Below are positions 57,382 to 64,000 of a stretch of 64,000 nt of DNA, in pieces; position 1 is the first letter of the stretch, and every line of letters starts with the position of its first letter. A program made the translations under genes and the position numbers. The notes under the pieces were generated by a model that ran no database searches, was not told the DNA's origin, and saw only the letters and a list, made by a program, of their open reading frames with translations. This DNA comes from VRUE01 sp044867925 (lineage in GTDB: Bacteria; Actinomycetota; Thermoleophilia; Solirubrobacterales; 70-9), in the NCBI GenBank assembly GCA_044867925.1, contig JBIOVV010000008.1:1-64000 (forward strand), read 5' to 3'.

Positions 57382-57983
57382 GCGGCGGATTCAAGACGAT
57401 CGTCGCCGATCCCCCATGGCAGTACCGCAAGGCCCCGGTAAGCGAGTCGAAATCGGCCCACAAGAACCGGTGGATTGAGACCGGACATTACGAGACCGTC
57501 CCGATCCGAGAGATGGCCAAGCTCAACGTAGCGAGCATCGCCGCACCCGACGCCCATCTCTACCTGTGGGTGACCAACCCAAGGCTCTACGGCGACCGGG
57601 GGGACCTCTCCTTCACGCCGGCCCACCTGATGAAGGCATGGGGCTTTGAGTACCGCACGACCCTCACCTGGCACAAGCTGGGCTCCCCCGGGATGGGCAA
57701 GTACTACCGCGTCGACACCGAGCACGTCCTCTTCGGCATTCGCGGATCCTGCCCAGTCCCCTCCTCGCAGCGTATCTCCAACCTCTTCGCAGCCCGCAAG
57801 GGCGAACACTCCGTCAAGCCCGACCTCTTCATGGACATCGTGGAGAGCGTCTCGCCCGCCCCCTACCTGGAGCTGTTCGCAAGACGCGCACGGCTGGGCT
57901 GGGATTGCTGGGGCAACCAGGTCGACAGCACCGTGGAGCTGGGGAGGACCGCACAGCGAACCGTGGCTGAGGAGGGGCGGTAG
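57378..57983 (+). CDS. MT-A70-family adenine-N6 methyltransferase, 201 aa
   Basis: FKTIVADPPWQYR (residues 5-17) is the catalytic DPPW motif. The region HLYLWVTNPRLYGD, then KAWGFEYRTTLTWHKLGSPGMGKYYRVDTEHVLFGIRG, matches the MT-A70 fold through the AdoMet-binding end (KPDLFMDIVESVSPAPYLELFARR). It methylates adenine in DNA (or RNA). Probably defends phage DNA against restriction. GTG start in overlap; complete. Confidence 0.9.
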   Translation: MSGGFKTIVADPPWQYRKAPVSESKSAHKNRWIETGHYETVPIREMAKLNVASIAAPDAHLYLWVTNPRLYGDRGDLSFTPAHLMKAWGFEYRTTLTWHKLGSPGMGKYYRVDTEHVLFGIRGSCPVPSSQRISNLFAARKGEHSVKPDLFMDIVESVSPAPYLELFARRARLGWDCWGNQVDSTVELGRTAQRTVAEEGR

Positions 57984-57985
57984 GG

Positions 57986-58195
57986 GTGGAGCCTTGGCTC
58001 ACCAAGCGCGAGCTCGCCCTGAAGCTCAGGAAGTCGACGCGCTCGATCGAGCGCATGGACCTGCCCTGCCTTCGAGTCGGAGGCCAGAACCGCTATTTGC
58101 TGAGTCAGGTCGAAGCATCCTTGGCTGGAGTGCCCGAAGAGGGCGGCAATGTGCTTCGCTTCCCGCGTGAGCGGACGAGAGGAGCGGCGGCGTGA
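57986..58195 (+). CDS. Excisionase-like HTH protein (AlpA/MerR-type), 69 aa
   Basis: WLTKRELALKLRKSTRSIERMDLPCLRVGGQNRYLLSQVEASL is a helix-turn-helix_17 pattern (T-x-x-E-L-A-x-x-L ... S-x-x-T-I ... R-Y), the fold of excisionases. Position just before the integrase supports a role in directing excision. GTG start 2 nt after the previous stop. Confidence 0.72.
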   Translation: MEPWLTKRELALKLRKSTRSIERMDLPCLRVGGQNRYLLSQVEASLAGVPEEGGNVLRFPRERTRGAAA

Positions 58196-58470
58196 TTGAG
58201 ATCGGCCCCCAATGGGTCGACCCACCAGGGCATTTTGTCTTCAAGGGCCAGCCGGTCGAGTGGCACGACTCGTATCGGGGGGTCTCGGCCGAGGATCTCC
58301 CAGCCCTGCTCGTTGGCCGCACGGTGGTCGCGGTTCGCCTCAAGGAGGAGATTGCCCTGCTGCGCCTAGACGACGGTACACACGTCGGCATTCGAGGCGG
58401 TGGTCAGGGCGGAGAAGGTTGGGTAGAGGTCATGGCATGGGACGATGACCCCCCCGAGCCCAGCAGTTGA
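58192..58470 (+). CDS. Hypothetical protein before the integrase, 92 aa
   Basis: Beta-rich, with VDPPGHFVFKGQPVEWHDSYRG and EDLPALLVGRTVVAVRLKEEIALLRLDDGTHVGIRGGGQGG. GTG start in overlap with the excisionase-like gene; its stop overlaps the TTG start of the integrase, so they are co-translated. Unknown. Confidence 0.55.
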   Translation: MIEIGPQWVDPPGHFVFKGQPVEWHDSYRGVSAEDLPALLVGRTVVAVRLKEEIALLRLDDGTHVGIRGGGQGGEGWVEVMAWDDDPPEPSS

Positions 58471-59543
58471 CCGTCTGGCTCGACAAGAAGCGTGGCGGCT
58501 GGTGCTCGAAGTTCGAACTTGATGGCGAGCAGCGATGGACGCCGGGCGGTCCATGGAAACGGAAGGCCGAAGCAAAGGCGGCCGAGGATCGCCACCGCGA
58601 TCGGTTGAAGGCAAGGCGCACCGACGAAACGTGCGCCGCTTTCGTTGAGCGCTGGCTCGAGGAGTGGCGGCGCCCGGCGACATCGACGAGGCGGTCCTAC
58701 AGGACCGCGGCGCGGCGGTTCGCCGATGAGTTCGGGCCAACGCTGCTCGGGGAGGTCGAGCGTCCTTCCGCGTATAGCTGGGCGATCACCGTCCCCCGCA
58801 ATGTCTCGAAGGTGATCTCGACGATGTACCAAGACGCATTCAACGTTGGCTTGGTCACTGCCAACCCCTTCGCCAACCTGAGGATCCCTGCGACCGAAAG
58901 GACCGAAGAGGTCGCGCCACCCTCTCTTGAGGAATTCCGCAAGCTCTTGGGCGCCTGCATGATCCACGGCGGCACCTTTGCCACCGAGTTCCGAGCCCTG
59001 CTCCAGTTCACGGCCTGGACAGGACTCCGCGCTGCCGAGATCCAAGGCCTCCAATGGCATGACATCGGAGAGGAGACGATCGCAGTTCGGCGGGCCCGGA
59101 AGGACGACGGAAACTATGGCCTGCCTAAGAACGGCAAGGAGCGCGAGATCGCTTTTCTTCAGCCAGCGCGCGTCCTCGACCATGTCCCTAAACGGGAGGG
59201 CTCGCCGTTCGTCTTTCACTCGCTGAGGGGAGAGGACTTGAATAAGGGCAACCTCTACTACGCCTGGAAGGCCGTCCGCGACAACTCCGGCACGACGTTC
59301 GATCGCCTGGCCGCAGACGTGAAGCCGCTCCGATTCCACGACCTCCGCCACTTCTGCGCCACCCAGCTCCTCGAACGTGGCAACTCGCACTTCGATGTCT
59401 CGGTACAGCTCGGGCATGAGGATGGCGGGGCGCTTGTGATGGCTCGATACGGCCACCCGTCCAAGGACGCGGCCCGCGCCCGCCTCTTGGCGACCGATGA
59501 ATCCCTCGCCGGGACCGAGCACCGCCAAGCCGTCGGCGAGTAG
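58467..59543 (+). CDS. int: Tyrosine integrase, 358 aa
   Basis: Catalytic residues are all present: Arg188 in WTGLRAAEIQG, the HDLRH box (His291, Arg294), His317 in QLGHEDGG, and Tyr328 in MARYGHPS. The N-terminal third carries an arm-type DNA-binding region (GGWCSKFELDGEQRW) and a core-binding domain (FVERWLEEWRRPATSTRRSYRT). TTG start overlapping the previous stop (TTGA). It integrates and, with the excisionase-like protein, excises the phage. The attachment site should lie at its end. Confidence 0.93.
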   Translation: MTVWLDKKRGGWCSKFELDGEQRWTPGGPWKRKAEAKAAEDRHRDRLKARRTDETCAAFVERWLEEWRRPATSTRRSYRTAARRFADEFGPTLLGEVERPSAYSWAITVPRNVSKVISTMYQDAFNVGLVTANPFANLRIPATERTEEVAPPSLEEFRKLLGACMIHGGTFATEFRALLQFTAWTGLRAAEIQGLQWHDIGEETIAVRRARKDDGNYGLPKNGKEREIAFLQPARVLDHVPKREGSPFVFHSLRGEDLNKGNLYYAWKAVRDNSGTTFDRLAADVKPLRFHDLRHFCATQLLERGNSHFDVSVQLGHEDGGALVMARYGHPSKDAARARLLATDESLAGTEHRQAVGE

Positions 59544-59550
59544 TCCGAGT

Positions 59551-59618
59551 CGCTACGGGTCGCGAACCGTGCCTTTCGACCGGCGGACCCGTAGCAAATC
59601 CGTAGCGGGTTCCGCCGG
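59551..59618. other. Candidate right attachment region / terminator with inverted repeats
   Basis: Directly after the integrase, CGCTACGGGT (from about 59551) and ACCCGTAGC (from about 59587) are inverted copies. A large stem CCGGCGGA-CCCG (59580-59591) pairs with CGGG-T-TCCGCCGG (59606-59618). CCGTAGC occurs twice in direct order. The arrangement could be arm-type sites, the core of attR, or the integrase terminator. The boundary between phage and chromosome lies here or slightly to the right. Confidence 0.5.
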
Positions 59619-59673
59619 ACGTGGCTCTAGGATGCGGCTTGTCGGTGTTTCTTAACGGGTCGCCCCGATGTTT

Positions 59674-60642
59674 TCAGAGCGATTTTGCGCTGCCGTACTT
59701 TCTCTTGGCCCGCTTTTCGCAGCGCACGCGCCTGTGCTTTGAGTGGACCTGCCGGCACTGCTTGAGGGTGCCGGACAGCAGGGCGCGCCTGAGCCGTTCC
59801 AGTGTGACTTCTTCTTCCCCTCGCTTCCTCACCGCAGCCGCTGTCGCGGCCTCCTCATCCTGTCTCTTCTTCGCCGCTGCGGCCGCGGCGGCTTCCTCGT
59901 CTTGCCGCTTCTTTGCCGCCGCAGCCTCTTCCTCGCGCTGCTTGGCTTCGATTTCCGCGGTGGTGACGGCCTTTATTTCGAGCGATGAGCTCGGGTGGAT
60001 CACGAAGCTCAGTTCCACCCCGGTCGTGGCCAAGGGGTTGGCGCCTCTTTCGCCCATCGGAATCGCTTGCCGCTTTTCACCAAGGGCGTTTTCGTATTCA
60101 TCGGGGGTCTGCGTGGCGCCCGAGCGGCTGAGGATCGCCGTAAAGGAGGTCGTCGCTTTGTTGATCGGATCCACGGGAGAAAGGAAGGGGCCGCGTGCCT
60201 TGACGGATTCGCCCCCGCATTCGAAGTTCATGTAGATGCCGCCGCCCGGATTGAGAAGCATGCCGACCTGGTGTTTTGCCTGATCGATGTACACGAGCTC
60301 AGCTTCGATCGTCCCGGTCCTGATTTCTTCCGCGTCGGCGCCTTCGGATTTGCATGCATGACCGTCATCGGTGCCGCCCTGCGCCTCGCATCCCGTGAAG
60401 ACGTAGTTCGAAAGAGTCGAGCGCGGTCCGGTGATTTCACCCTCGCCTTCAGACTCGGTGCAGTGCACGACCGTGTCGAAGTCAGCCAGTGCGGCGGTCA
60501 CTTCCCCGCCGTCAGCCGTAAAGCTGACGGGGAAAGCCGACCCGGGAGTCGCAAATTCGAGCACTGGAGAGGCCGCCTTCGCGTGAGCGGGCGCGATCGC
60601 CAGCGCCAGGAACGCAATCGACGCCACGACGCAAGCCCCCAT
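59674..60642 (-). CDS. Secreted protein with coiled-coil tail, 322 aa (chromosomal)
   Basis: ATG 60642 opens a signal peptide (MGACVVASIAFLALAIAPAHA, cleavage near AKA). A beta-rich domain with cysteines follows (about 30-230, CTESEGEGEITGP, FTGCEAQGGTDDGHAC, YMNFECGG), and a C-terminal coiled coil of repeated EEEAAAAKKRQDEEAAA units (about 240-300), then a basic end. Exported, function unknown. The frame is open to 60780 but that part lacks a signal. First chromosomal gene past the prophage. Confidence 0.65.
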   Translation of the reverse strand: MGACVVASIAFLALAIAPAHAKAASPVLEFATPGSAFPVSFTADGGEVTAALADFDTVVHCTESEGEGEITGPRSTLSNYVFTGCEAQGGTDDGHACKSEGADAEEIRTGTIEAELVYIDQAKHQVGMLLNPGGGIYMNFECGGESVKARGPFLSPVDPINKATTSFTAILSRSGATQTPDEYENALGEKRQAIPMGERGANPLATTGVELSFVIHPSSSLEIKAVTTAEIEAKQREEEAAAAKKRQDEEAAAAAAAKKRQDEEAATAAAVRKRGEEEVTLERLRRALLSGTLKQCRQVHSKHRRVRCEKRAKRKYGSAKSL

Positions 60643-60751
60643 GCGTCCGAGCTGCCCGCCTCTCAACTGTCCTGATTCCAGGTGTTCGCCCCCTCTGTTC
60701 GACCGCTTCCCAGCGCGAAATCGTAGCTGACGTCCTGCCGAAATCGGAACT

Positions 60752-61441
60752 TCAGCTACCGCGCCTCGCGGCTTGCGCACTCGACGTGGCTGGAGCCGAC
60801 GTCCTCCCCTCGCCGACCCCCATGGCCCGCAGGCTCGTCCTGGCGAAATCCATCAGCGGTGCATGGAGCTCATCCAGCCCGGCCGTCTGGCCGGCGGCCA
60901 TCCGGCGGGTGACGACGCCGACCGTCGCCGAGAACACTGCCTCGCAGGCGAAGCGCCGGCGCTCGTCCTCGGCCTCCAGCAGCGACGCCATCATCTCGAT
61001 GCCGACCGTCTGGCCCTGGTTGCGCCGGGCGAGTGCCGCGGGCCCGGCGGCATAGCTCTCGATCAGGGCGGCGCGGGCGAGCGCCGGCTCCTGCTGCACC
61101 ACCTCCAGGTAGCGCGCGAGAAAGCGCTCGAACTGTTCGATCGGCTCGGGGCCGGTCGCGCCCGCCTCTTCCGAGAAGGCCTCCTGCAGCTCGTCCAAGA
61201 GCTTTTCCACCACTGCGTCGTAGCCGGCGAGGAAGCAGGCCTCCTTGTTGGCGAAATGCTCGTAGAAGGTTTCGCGAGAGACGCCGGCGCGCTTCAGCAC
61301 ATCGGCGACCGTGACGTTCGCGTAGCCGAGGTCGACCGCGGCCTCGGCCATGCCGCGCATCATCCGTTCGCGCTGGGATTCCGCCACCTGCTCGCGGCTG
61401 AGGCCGTGCCGGCCGGGGGGGAGCTTTCGCGGCGCCACCAA
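60752..61441 (-). CDS. TetR-family regulator, 229 aa
   Basis: LSREQVAESQRERMMRGMAEAAVDLGYANVTVADVLKRAGVSRETFYEHFANKEACF is the TetR DNA-binding domain (residues about 15-72, recognition helix SRETFYEHF). The helical rest binds an unknown ligand. TTG 61441 or GTG 61438 start. It diverges from a CMD-SDR operon, with a 10-bp-arm palindrome between them, so it most likely represses that operon and itself. Confidence 0.88.
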   Translation of the reverse strand: MVAPRKLPPGRHGLSREQVAESQRERMMRGMAEAAVDLGYANVTVADVLKRAGVSRETFYEHFANKEACFLAGYDAVVEKLLDELQEAFSEEAGATGPEPIEQFERFLARYLEVVQQEPALARAALIESYAAGPAALARRNQGQTVGIEMMASLLEAEDERRRFACEAVFSATVGVVTRRMAAGQTAGLDELHAPLMDFARTSLRAMGVGEGRTSAPATSSAQAARRGS

Positions 61442-61452
61442 GTGGATACTAG

Positions 61453-61478
61453 TTTACGAACGATTTTGTTCGTAAACC
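61453..61478. promoter_or_regulatory. Palindromic operator of the TetR regulator
   Basis: GTTTACGAAC (61453-61462) and GTTCGTAAAC (61469-61478) are perfect inverted 10-bp arms separated by GATTTT. It lies 12 nt before the regulator start and overlaps the region ahead of the divergent CMD gene, the usual place for a TetR autorepression site. Confidence 0.85.
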
Positions 61479-62066
61479 TGCTAGCTTGCGCGGATCGAGG
61501 CGACCTGGAGACCACGCATCGAGCCCGGCGGTCGTGCCGAGATCGGCCTGGTCAACTGGGCGATCGTCAGCCTGATCGGCCTGGCGCTGCGGCGGCAGCC
61601 GCCACACGTATTCACCACCCTCGCTCGTCACCGGCGGCTCTTCCGGCGCTGGCTCTGGTTCGCGGGTGCGCTGATGCCGGGAGGGAAGCTGCCGCGCCGC
61701 GACACCGAGCTGGTGATCCTGCGGGTCGCCCACAACACCGGCTCGGAGTACGAGCGCGAACAGCACGAGAAGATCGCCCGCGACGTCGGGATGAGCGCCG
61801 GGGAAGTGGCCCGGGTGCGCGAGGGCGCGGGCGCGCCCGACTGGTCCGGGCGTCAGTCGGTCCTGCTCGAGGCAACCGACGCGCTGCACGCGCACCAGTG
61901 GATCGGCGATGAGCTCTGGGCGCGCCTCCGTGCCAAGTTCGACGAGCGCGAGCTGATCGAGCTCTGCATGCTCGTCGGCCACTACGAGATGCTCGCGATG
62001 ACCCTCAACTCGCTGCGGGTGCGGCCGGACGGCGTCGGCCGGGAAAGCCGAGCGAGTGCCGGTTAG
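61467..62066 (+). CDS. Carboxymuconolactone decarboxylase-like (AhpD fold) protein, about 199 aa
   Basis: Starting from about RIEPGGRAEIGLVNWAI the frame reads like the CMD family, then FRRWLWFAGALMPGGKLPRRDTELVILRVAHNTGSEYEREQH, with the E-x-x-x-H helix. The usual catalytic C-x-x-C is absent (TGSEYEREQHE here), so peroxidase activity is doubtful. The start is uncertain: TTG 61467 is the first start with no stop behind it, ATG 61674 would drop the first third of the domain. Ends in an 11-nt overlap with the SDR gene; likely co-transcribed. Confidence 0.72.
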
Positions 62067-62910
62067 CGACCTGAAGGGGAAGCGCTGCCTGATCACCGGC
62101 GCCGCCAGCGGCATCGGCCGCGCGACCGCGCTCGCCGCGGCGGCCCGTGGGGCGGAGCTCTACCTGACCGACCTCCAGCCGGAGGGCCTGGAGCGGGCTC
62201 GTGCGGAGATCGAGGCAGCGGGCGGCCGCGTCGGCCACCGGCGCGCGCTCGACATCGCCGACCACGACGCGGTCGTCGCCCTGGCCGAGGAGGTCCATGC
62301 CGCCCACGGCAGCATGGACGTGGTGATGAACATCGCCGGCGTCTCCACCTGGGGCCCGATCGACCAGCTCGCGCACAGCGACTGGCAGAAGATGATCGAC
62401 GTCAACCTGATGGGGCCGATCTCCGTGCTCGAGAGCTTCGTGCCGCCGATGATCGAGGCGGGCCGGGGGGGACACATCGTCAACGTCTCCTCGGCCGCGG
62501 GTTTGATCGCCTTGCCCTGGCACGCCGCCTACAGCGCCAGCAAGTTCGGCCTGCGGGGGGTGTCCGAAGTGCTCCGCTTCGATCTGAAGCGGCACGGCAT
62601 CGGCGTCAGCCTGGTCTGCCCGGGGGCGGTCGCCACACCGCTCGTCGGCACCCTGGAGGTGCGGGGCGTGGATCAGCAGCACCCCGCGTTCCAGGAGGCG
62701 ATCGAGGACTTCGAGAAGCGCGCGGTCAGCCCCGAGCACGTGGCCGGGAAGATCATCCAGGGAATCGAGAAGAACCGCTACCTGGTCTTCACCTCGACCG
62801 ACATCCGGCTCGCATACTGGTGGCAGCGCAAGTTCTCGCCGGCCTATGACCTGGCGATGCGCCTCCTGCAGAGGCGCTTCGGCGCCGTCGTCAAGAAGAC
62901 CGGGGCCTAG
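62056..62910 (+). CDS. Short-chain dehydrogenase/reductase (SDR), 284 aa
   Basis: TGAASGIGRA (NAD(P) site, about residues 14-23), NIAG (NNAG variant, about 91-94), VSSAAG with the catalytic Ser, then YSASK with Tyr/Lys (about 154-158). An oxidoreductase on an unknown small alcohol or ketone; D following the second strand (TDLQP) favours NAD. GTG start overlapping the CMD gene. Probably regulated by the divergent TetR protein. Confidence 0.9.
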   Translation: MPVSDLKGKRCLITGAASGIGRATALAAAARGAELYLTDLQPEGLERARAEIEAAGGRVGHRRALDIADHDAVVALAEEVHAAHGSMDVVMNIAGVSTWGPIDQLAHSDWQKMIDVNLMGPISVLESFVPPMIEAGRGGHIVNVSSAAGLIALPWHAAYSASKFGLRGVSEVLRFDLKRHGIGVSLVCPGAVATPLVGTLEVRGVDQQHPAFQEAIEDFEKRAVSPEHVAGKIIQGIEKNRYLVFTSTDIRLAYWWQRKFSPAYDLAMRLLQRRFGAVVKKTGA

Positions 62911-62985
62911 CGCTGCCGCTCTGAAGTTAGGTGCCCTGGACGGGTATCGCTCACGCGAGGCGGTCTCGGTGCCGATAGGTGCGAC

Positions 62986-63273
62986 GTGAGCCAGGCCGAA
63001 ATCGAGCAGAAAGAGCGCCGGGTCGAACGAGTCCGGTTCGAAACCGACCGGCACCGGATCGTCGGCGACCTGACCCTGCCGCCCGAGGGCTACCAGAGCC
63101 GCTTCTCGGACTCGCTCAACCGGCCCGACGTCGTCTTCCTCCCCTTGGTCGACGTCGAAGTGTCCTCGCTGACGGGGGGCGACGTCGAACGGCTTCCCTT
63201 CCTCGTCCTCAGCAAGTCCCACGTGCGGATCGCCTACCCGATCGACTCCGAGCGGCAGCAGCGTCGCGACTGA
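62986..63273 (+). CDS. Small conserved-type protein, 95 aa
   Basis: ERVRFETDRHRIVGDLTLPPEGYQSRFSDSLNRPDVVFLPLVDVEV...RLPFLVLSKSHVRIAYPI is a compact beta-barrel-like pattern I have seen in small actinobacterial proteins (DUF6812-like, by memory only). GTG start. 75 nt after the SDR gene. Confidence 0.6.
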   Translation: MSQAEIEQKERRVERVRFETDRHRIVGDLTLPPEGYQSRFSDSLNRPDVVFLPLVDVEVSSLTGGDVERLPFLVLSKSHVRIAYPIDSERQQRRD

Positions 63274-63292
63274 GCCCTGGCGGGCGAGTGGG

Positions 63293-63568
63293 CTACGCGC
63301 GTGCGCGTCGCTCGCGGCCGCCGCGGGCGTAGGAGCCGAGGTCGATCACGAAGGCGAGGATCACGATGAACCACTCGAAGCCGCTGACCCGGTTCGAGGA
63401 GCTCCACATCACCGCGTAGGCGAGCGTCGTCCAGGGCAGTAGGAAGAAGCCGAGGAAGGGCACGAACCAGCCGTCGAAGGCGCGGCTGAGCAGATCGCTG
63501 AAGAGCCACAACGCGAAGAGCGCCAATCGTGGCGAGATCAGGGCGAAGAGGATTACGAAGCAGCCGAT
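63293..63568 (-). CDS. Small three-helix membrane protein, 91 aa
   Basis: FVILFALISPRLALFALWLFSDLLSRAFDGWFVPFLGFFLLPWTTLAYAVMW and a later FEWFIVILAFVIDLGSYARGG give three hydrophobic segments. The family I recall begins a few residues before ALISPRLA. In this frame the only start there is ATC 63568; TTG 63526 would remove that opening. It converges with the small gene at 62986 and its start is 24 nt from the divergent msrA start. Unknown function. Confidence 0.62.
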   Translation of the reverse strand: MGCFVILFALISPRLALFALWLFSDLLSRAFDGWFVPFLGFFLLPWTTLAYAVMWSSSNRVSGFEWFIVILAFVIDLGSYARGGRERRARA

Positions 63569-63592
63569 GCGGCCAAGCTACCCTGTTTCGAG

Positions 63593-64000
63593 ATGCTGGG
63601 ATTCAAGAAGACGCGGATGCCCGCGGCCGGGGACGCGCTGCCGGGGCGCAGCGAGCCCGCCTTTGACGTTGCCGAGCGCCACGCCGTGCTCGACGTGCCG
63701 CTGCAGCCACCCTTTCCGGACGGGATCGAGGCCGCCTTCTTCGCGCTTGGCTGCTTCTGGGGGGCGGAGCGGCTCTTCTGGGGGATCGACGGCGTCTACA
63801 CGACCGCGGTCGGCTACATGAACGGGACCACGCCGAACCCGACCTACGAGGAGGTCTGCAGCGGCCAGACCGGGCACGCGGAGGCGGTGCTGGTTGCCTT
63901 CGACCCGGAGCAGGTCACCTACGCCGACCTGCTCAAGGTCTTCTTCGAGGAGCACGACCCGACCCAGGGAATGCGCCAGGGCAACGACGTCGGCACCCAG
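63593..64000 (+). CDS. msrA: Peptide methionine sulfoxide reductase A, truncated by the window end
   Basis: ATG 63593 begins a frame open to the last base (136 codons, no stop). ALGCFWGAERLFW (Cys about residue 54) is the catalytic site, followed by VYTTAVGYMNGTTPNPTYEEVCSGQTGHAEAVLVAFDPEQVTY and FFEEHDPTQGMRQGND, all typical of MsrA. It reduces the S-form of methionine sulfoxide in proteins. The C-terminus with resolving cysteines lies outside the window. Confidence 0.93.
   Translation, partial: MLGFKKTRMPAAGDALPGRSEPAFDVAERHAVLDVPLQPPFPDGIEAAFFALGCFWGAERLFWGIDGVYTTAVGYMNGTTPNPTYEEVCSGQTGHAEAVLVAFDPEQVTYADLLKVFFEEHDPTQGMRQGNDVGTQ

Larger units (their letters stand above)
1..59543. mobile_element. 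Prophage of a siphovirus-like tailed phage, left end outside or at the window edge
   Basis: Terminase, portal, capsid, tail tube, tape measure, hub, lysis, immunity, replication and integrase genes follow in the order usual for temperate siphoviruses of Actinobacteria. The integrase (58467-59543) is the last phage gene, and genes of chromosomal type start right after it. No left attachment site could be recognised, so the start at 1 is only the window edge. The late genes, immunity and early genes are all present and the structural genes are intact, so the element could be functional. The one clearly damaged gene seen is the adenine methyltransferase at 45838-48241. Confidence 0.88.

Overview
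The window is almost entirely one tailed-phage genome, apparently an integrated prophage, in a GC-rich actinobacterium. Several tail genes carry the TVNPNG / FEYG fibronectin-like repeat that is very common in Solirubrobacterales (Thermoleophilia), and the flanking chromosomal genes fit that group too. That host assignment is an inference. The prophage reaches from the left edge (its left end is not visible) to about position 59,600, where an excisionase-like gene and a tyrosine integrase close the early region. About 4.4 kb of chromosome follows.

Layout: 1-4.2 kb holds a tRNA-Gln and small unknown genes, a zincin-like protein and an HNH endonuclease. 4.2-10.6 kb is the packaging and head module (small and large terminase, portal, MuF-like protein, scaffold, capsid). 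10.6-15.8 kb has the head-tail connector genes, interrupted by a block of four glycosyltransferase-like genes, a zinc ribbon and a HIT protein. 15.9-31.4 kb is the tail: tube, G/GT chaperones with a clear -1 frameshift signal, a tape measure with two cell-wall hydrolase domains, a distal-tail-like protein, and adhesion proteins with repeated lyase-like and LamG-like domains ending in a hub protein. 31.5-34 kb is the lysis cassette plus a RusA resolvase. 34-38.6 kb is accessory: a minus-strand trio, a secreted transglycosylase-like protein, a toxin-antitoxin-like pair and DNA-binding proteins.

38.9-41.4 kb is the immunity region. A leftward repressor-like gene heads a set of envelope genes (two lipoproteins, a membrane zinc ribbon, a DUF2510 membrane protein). 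It faces a rightward Cro-like gene with a clear sigma-70-type promoter and, apparently, a leaderless mRNA. If co-transcribed with the repressor, the envelope genes would be expressed in the lysogen, which suggests lysogenic conversion or superinfection exclusion.

41.2-58.5 kb is the rightward early region: many short genes with ATGA/GTGA overlaps, a protein with ten 24-bp tandem repeats, a MazG-like hydrolase, a DUF1376 replication protein, a C5 cytosine methyltransferase, an MT-A70 adenine methyltransferase and a PAPS-reductase-like protein. An adenine methyltransferase gene at 45.8-48.2 kb has been invaded by two HNH endonuclease genes and is further broken by a 7-nt insertion. A mosaic region at 52.6-56.3 kb has small genes nested inside long open frames.

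59.6-64 kb is chromosomal: a secreted protein, a TetR regulator with a 10-bp-arm palindrome between it and a divergent carboxymuconolactone-decarboxylase/SDR pair, two small conserved proteins, and MsrA cut by the window end. No rRNA, insertion sequence or CRISPR array was seen.
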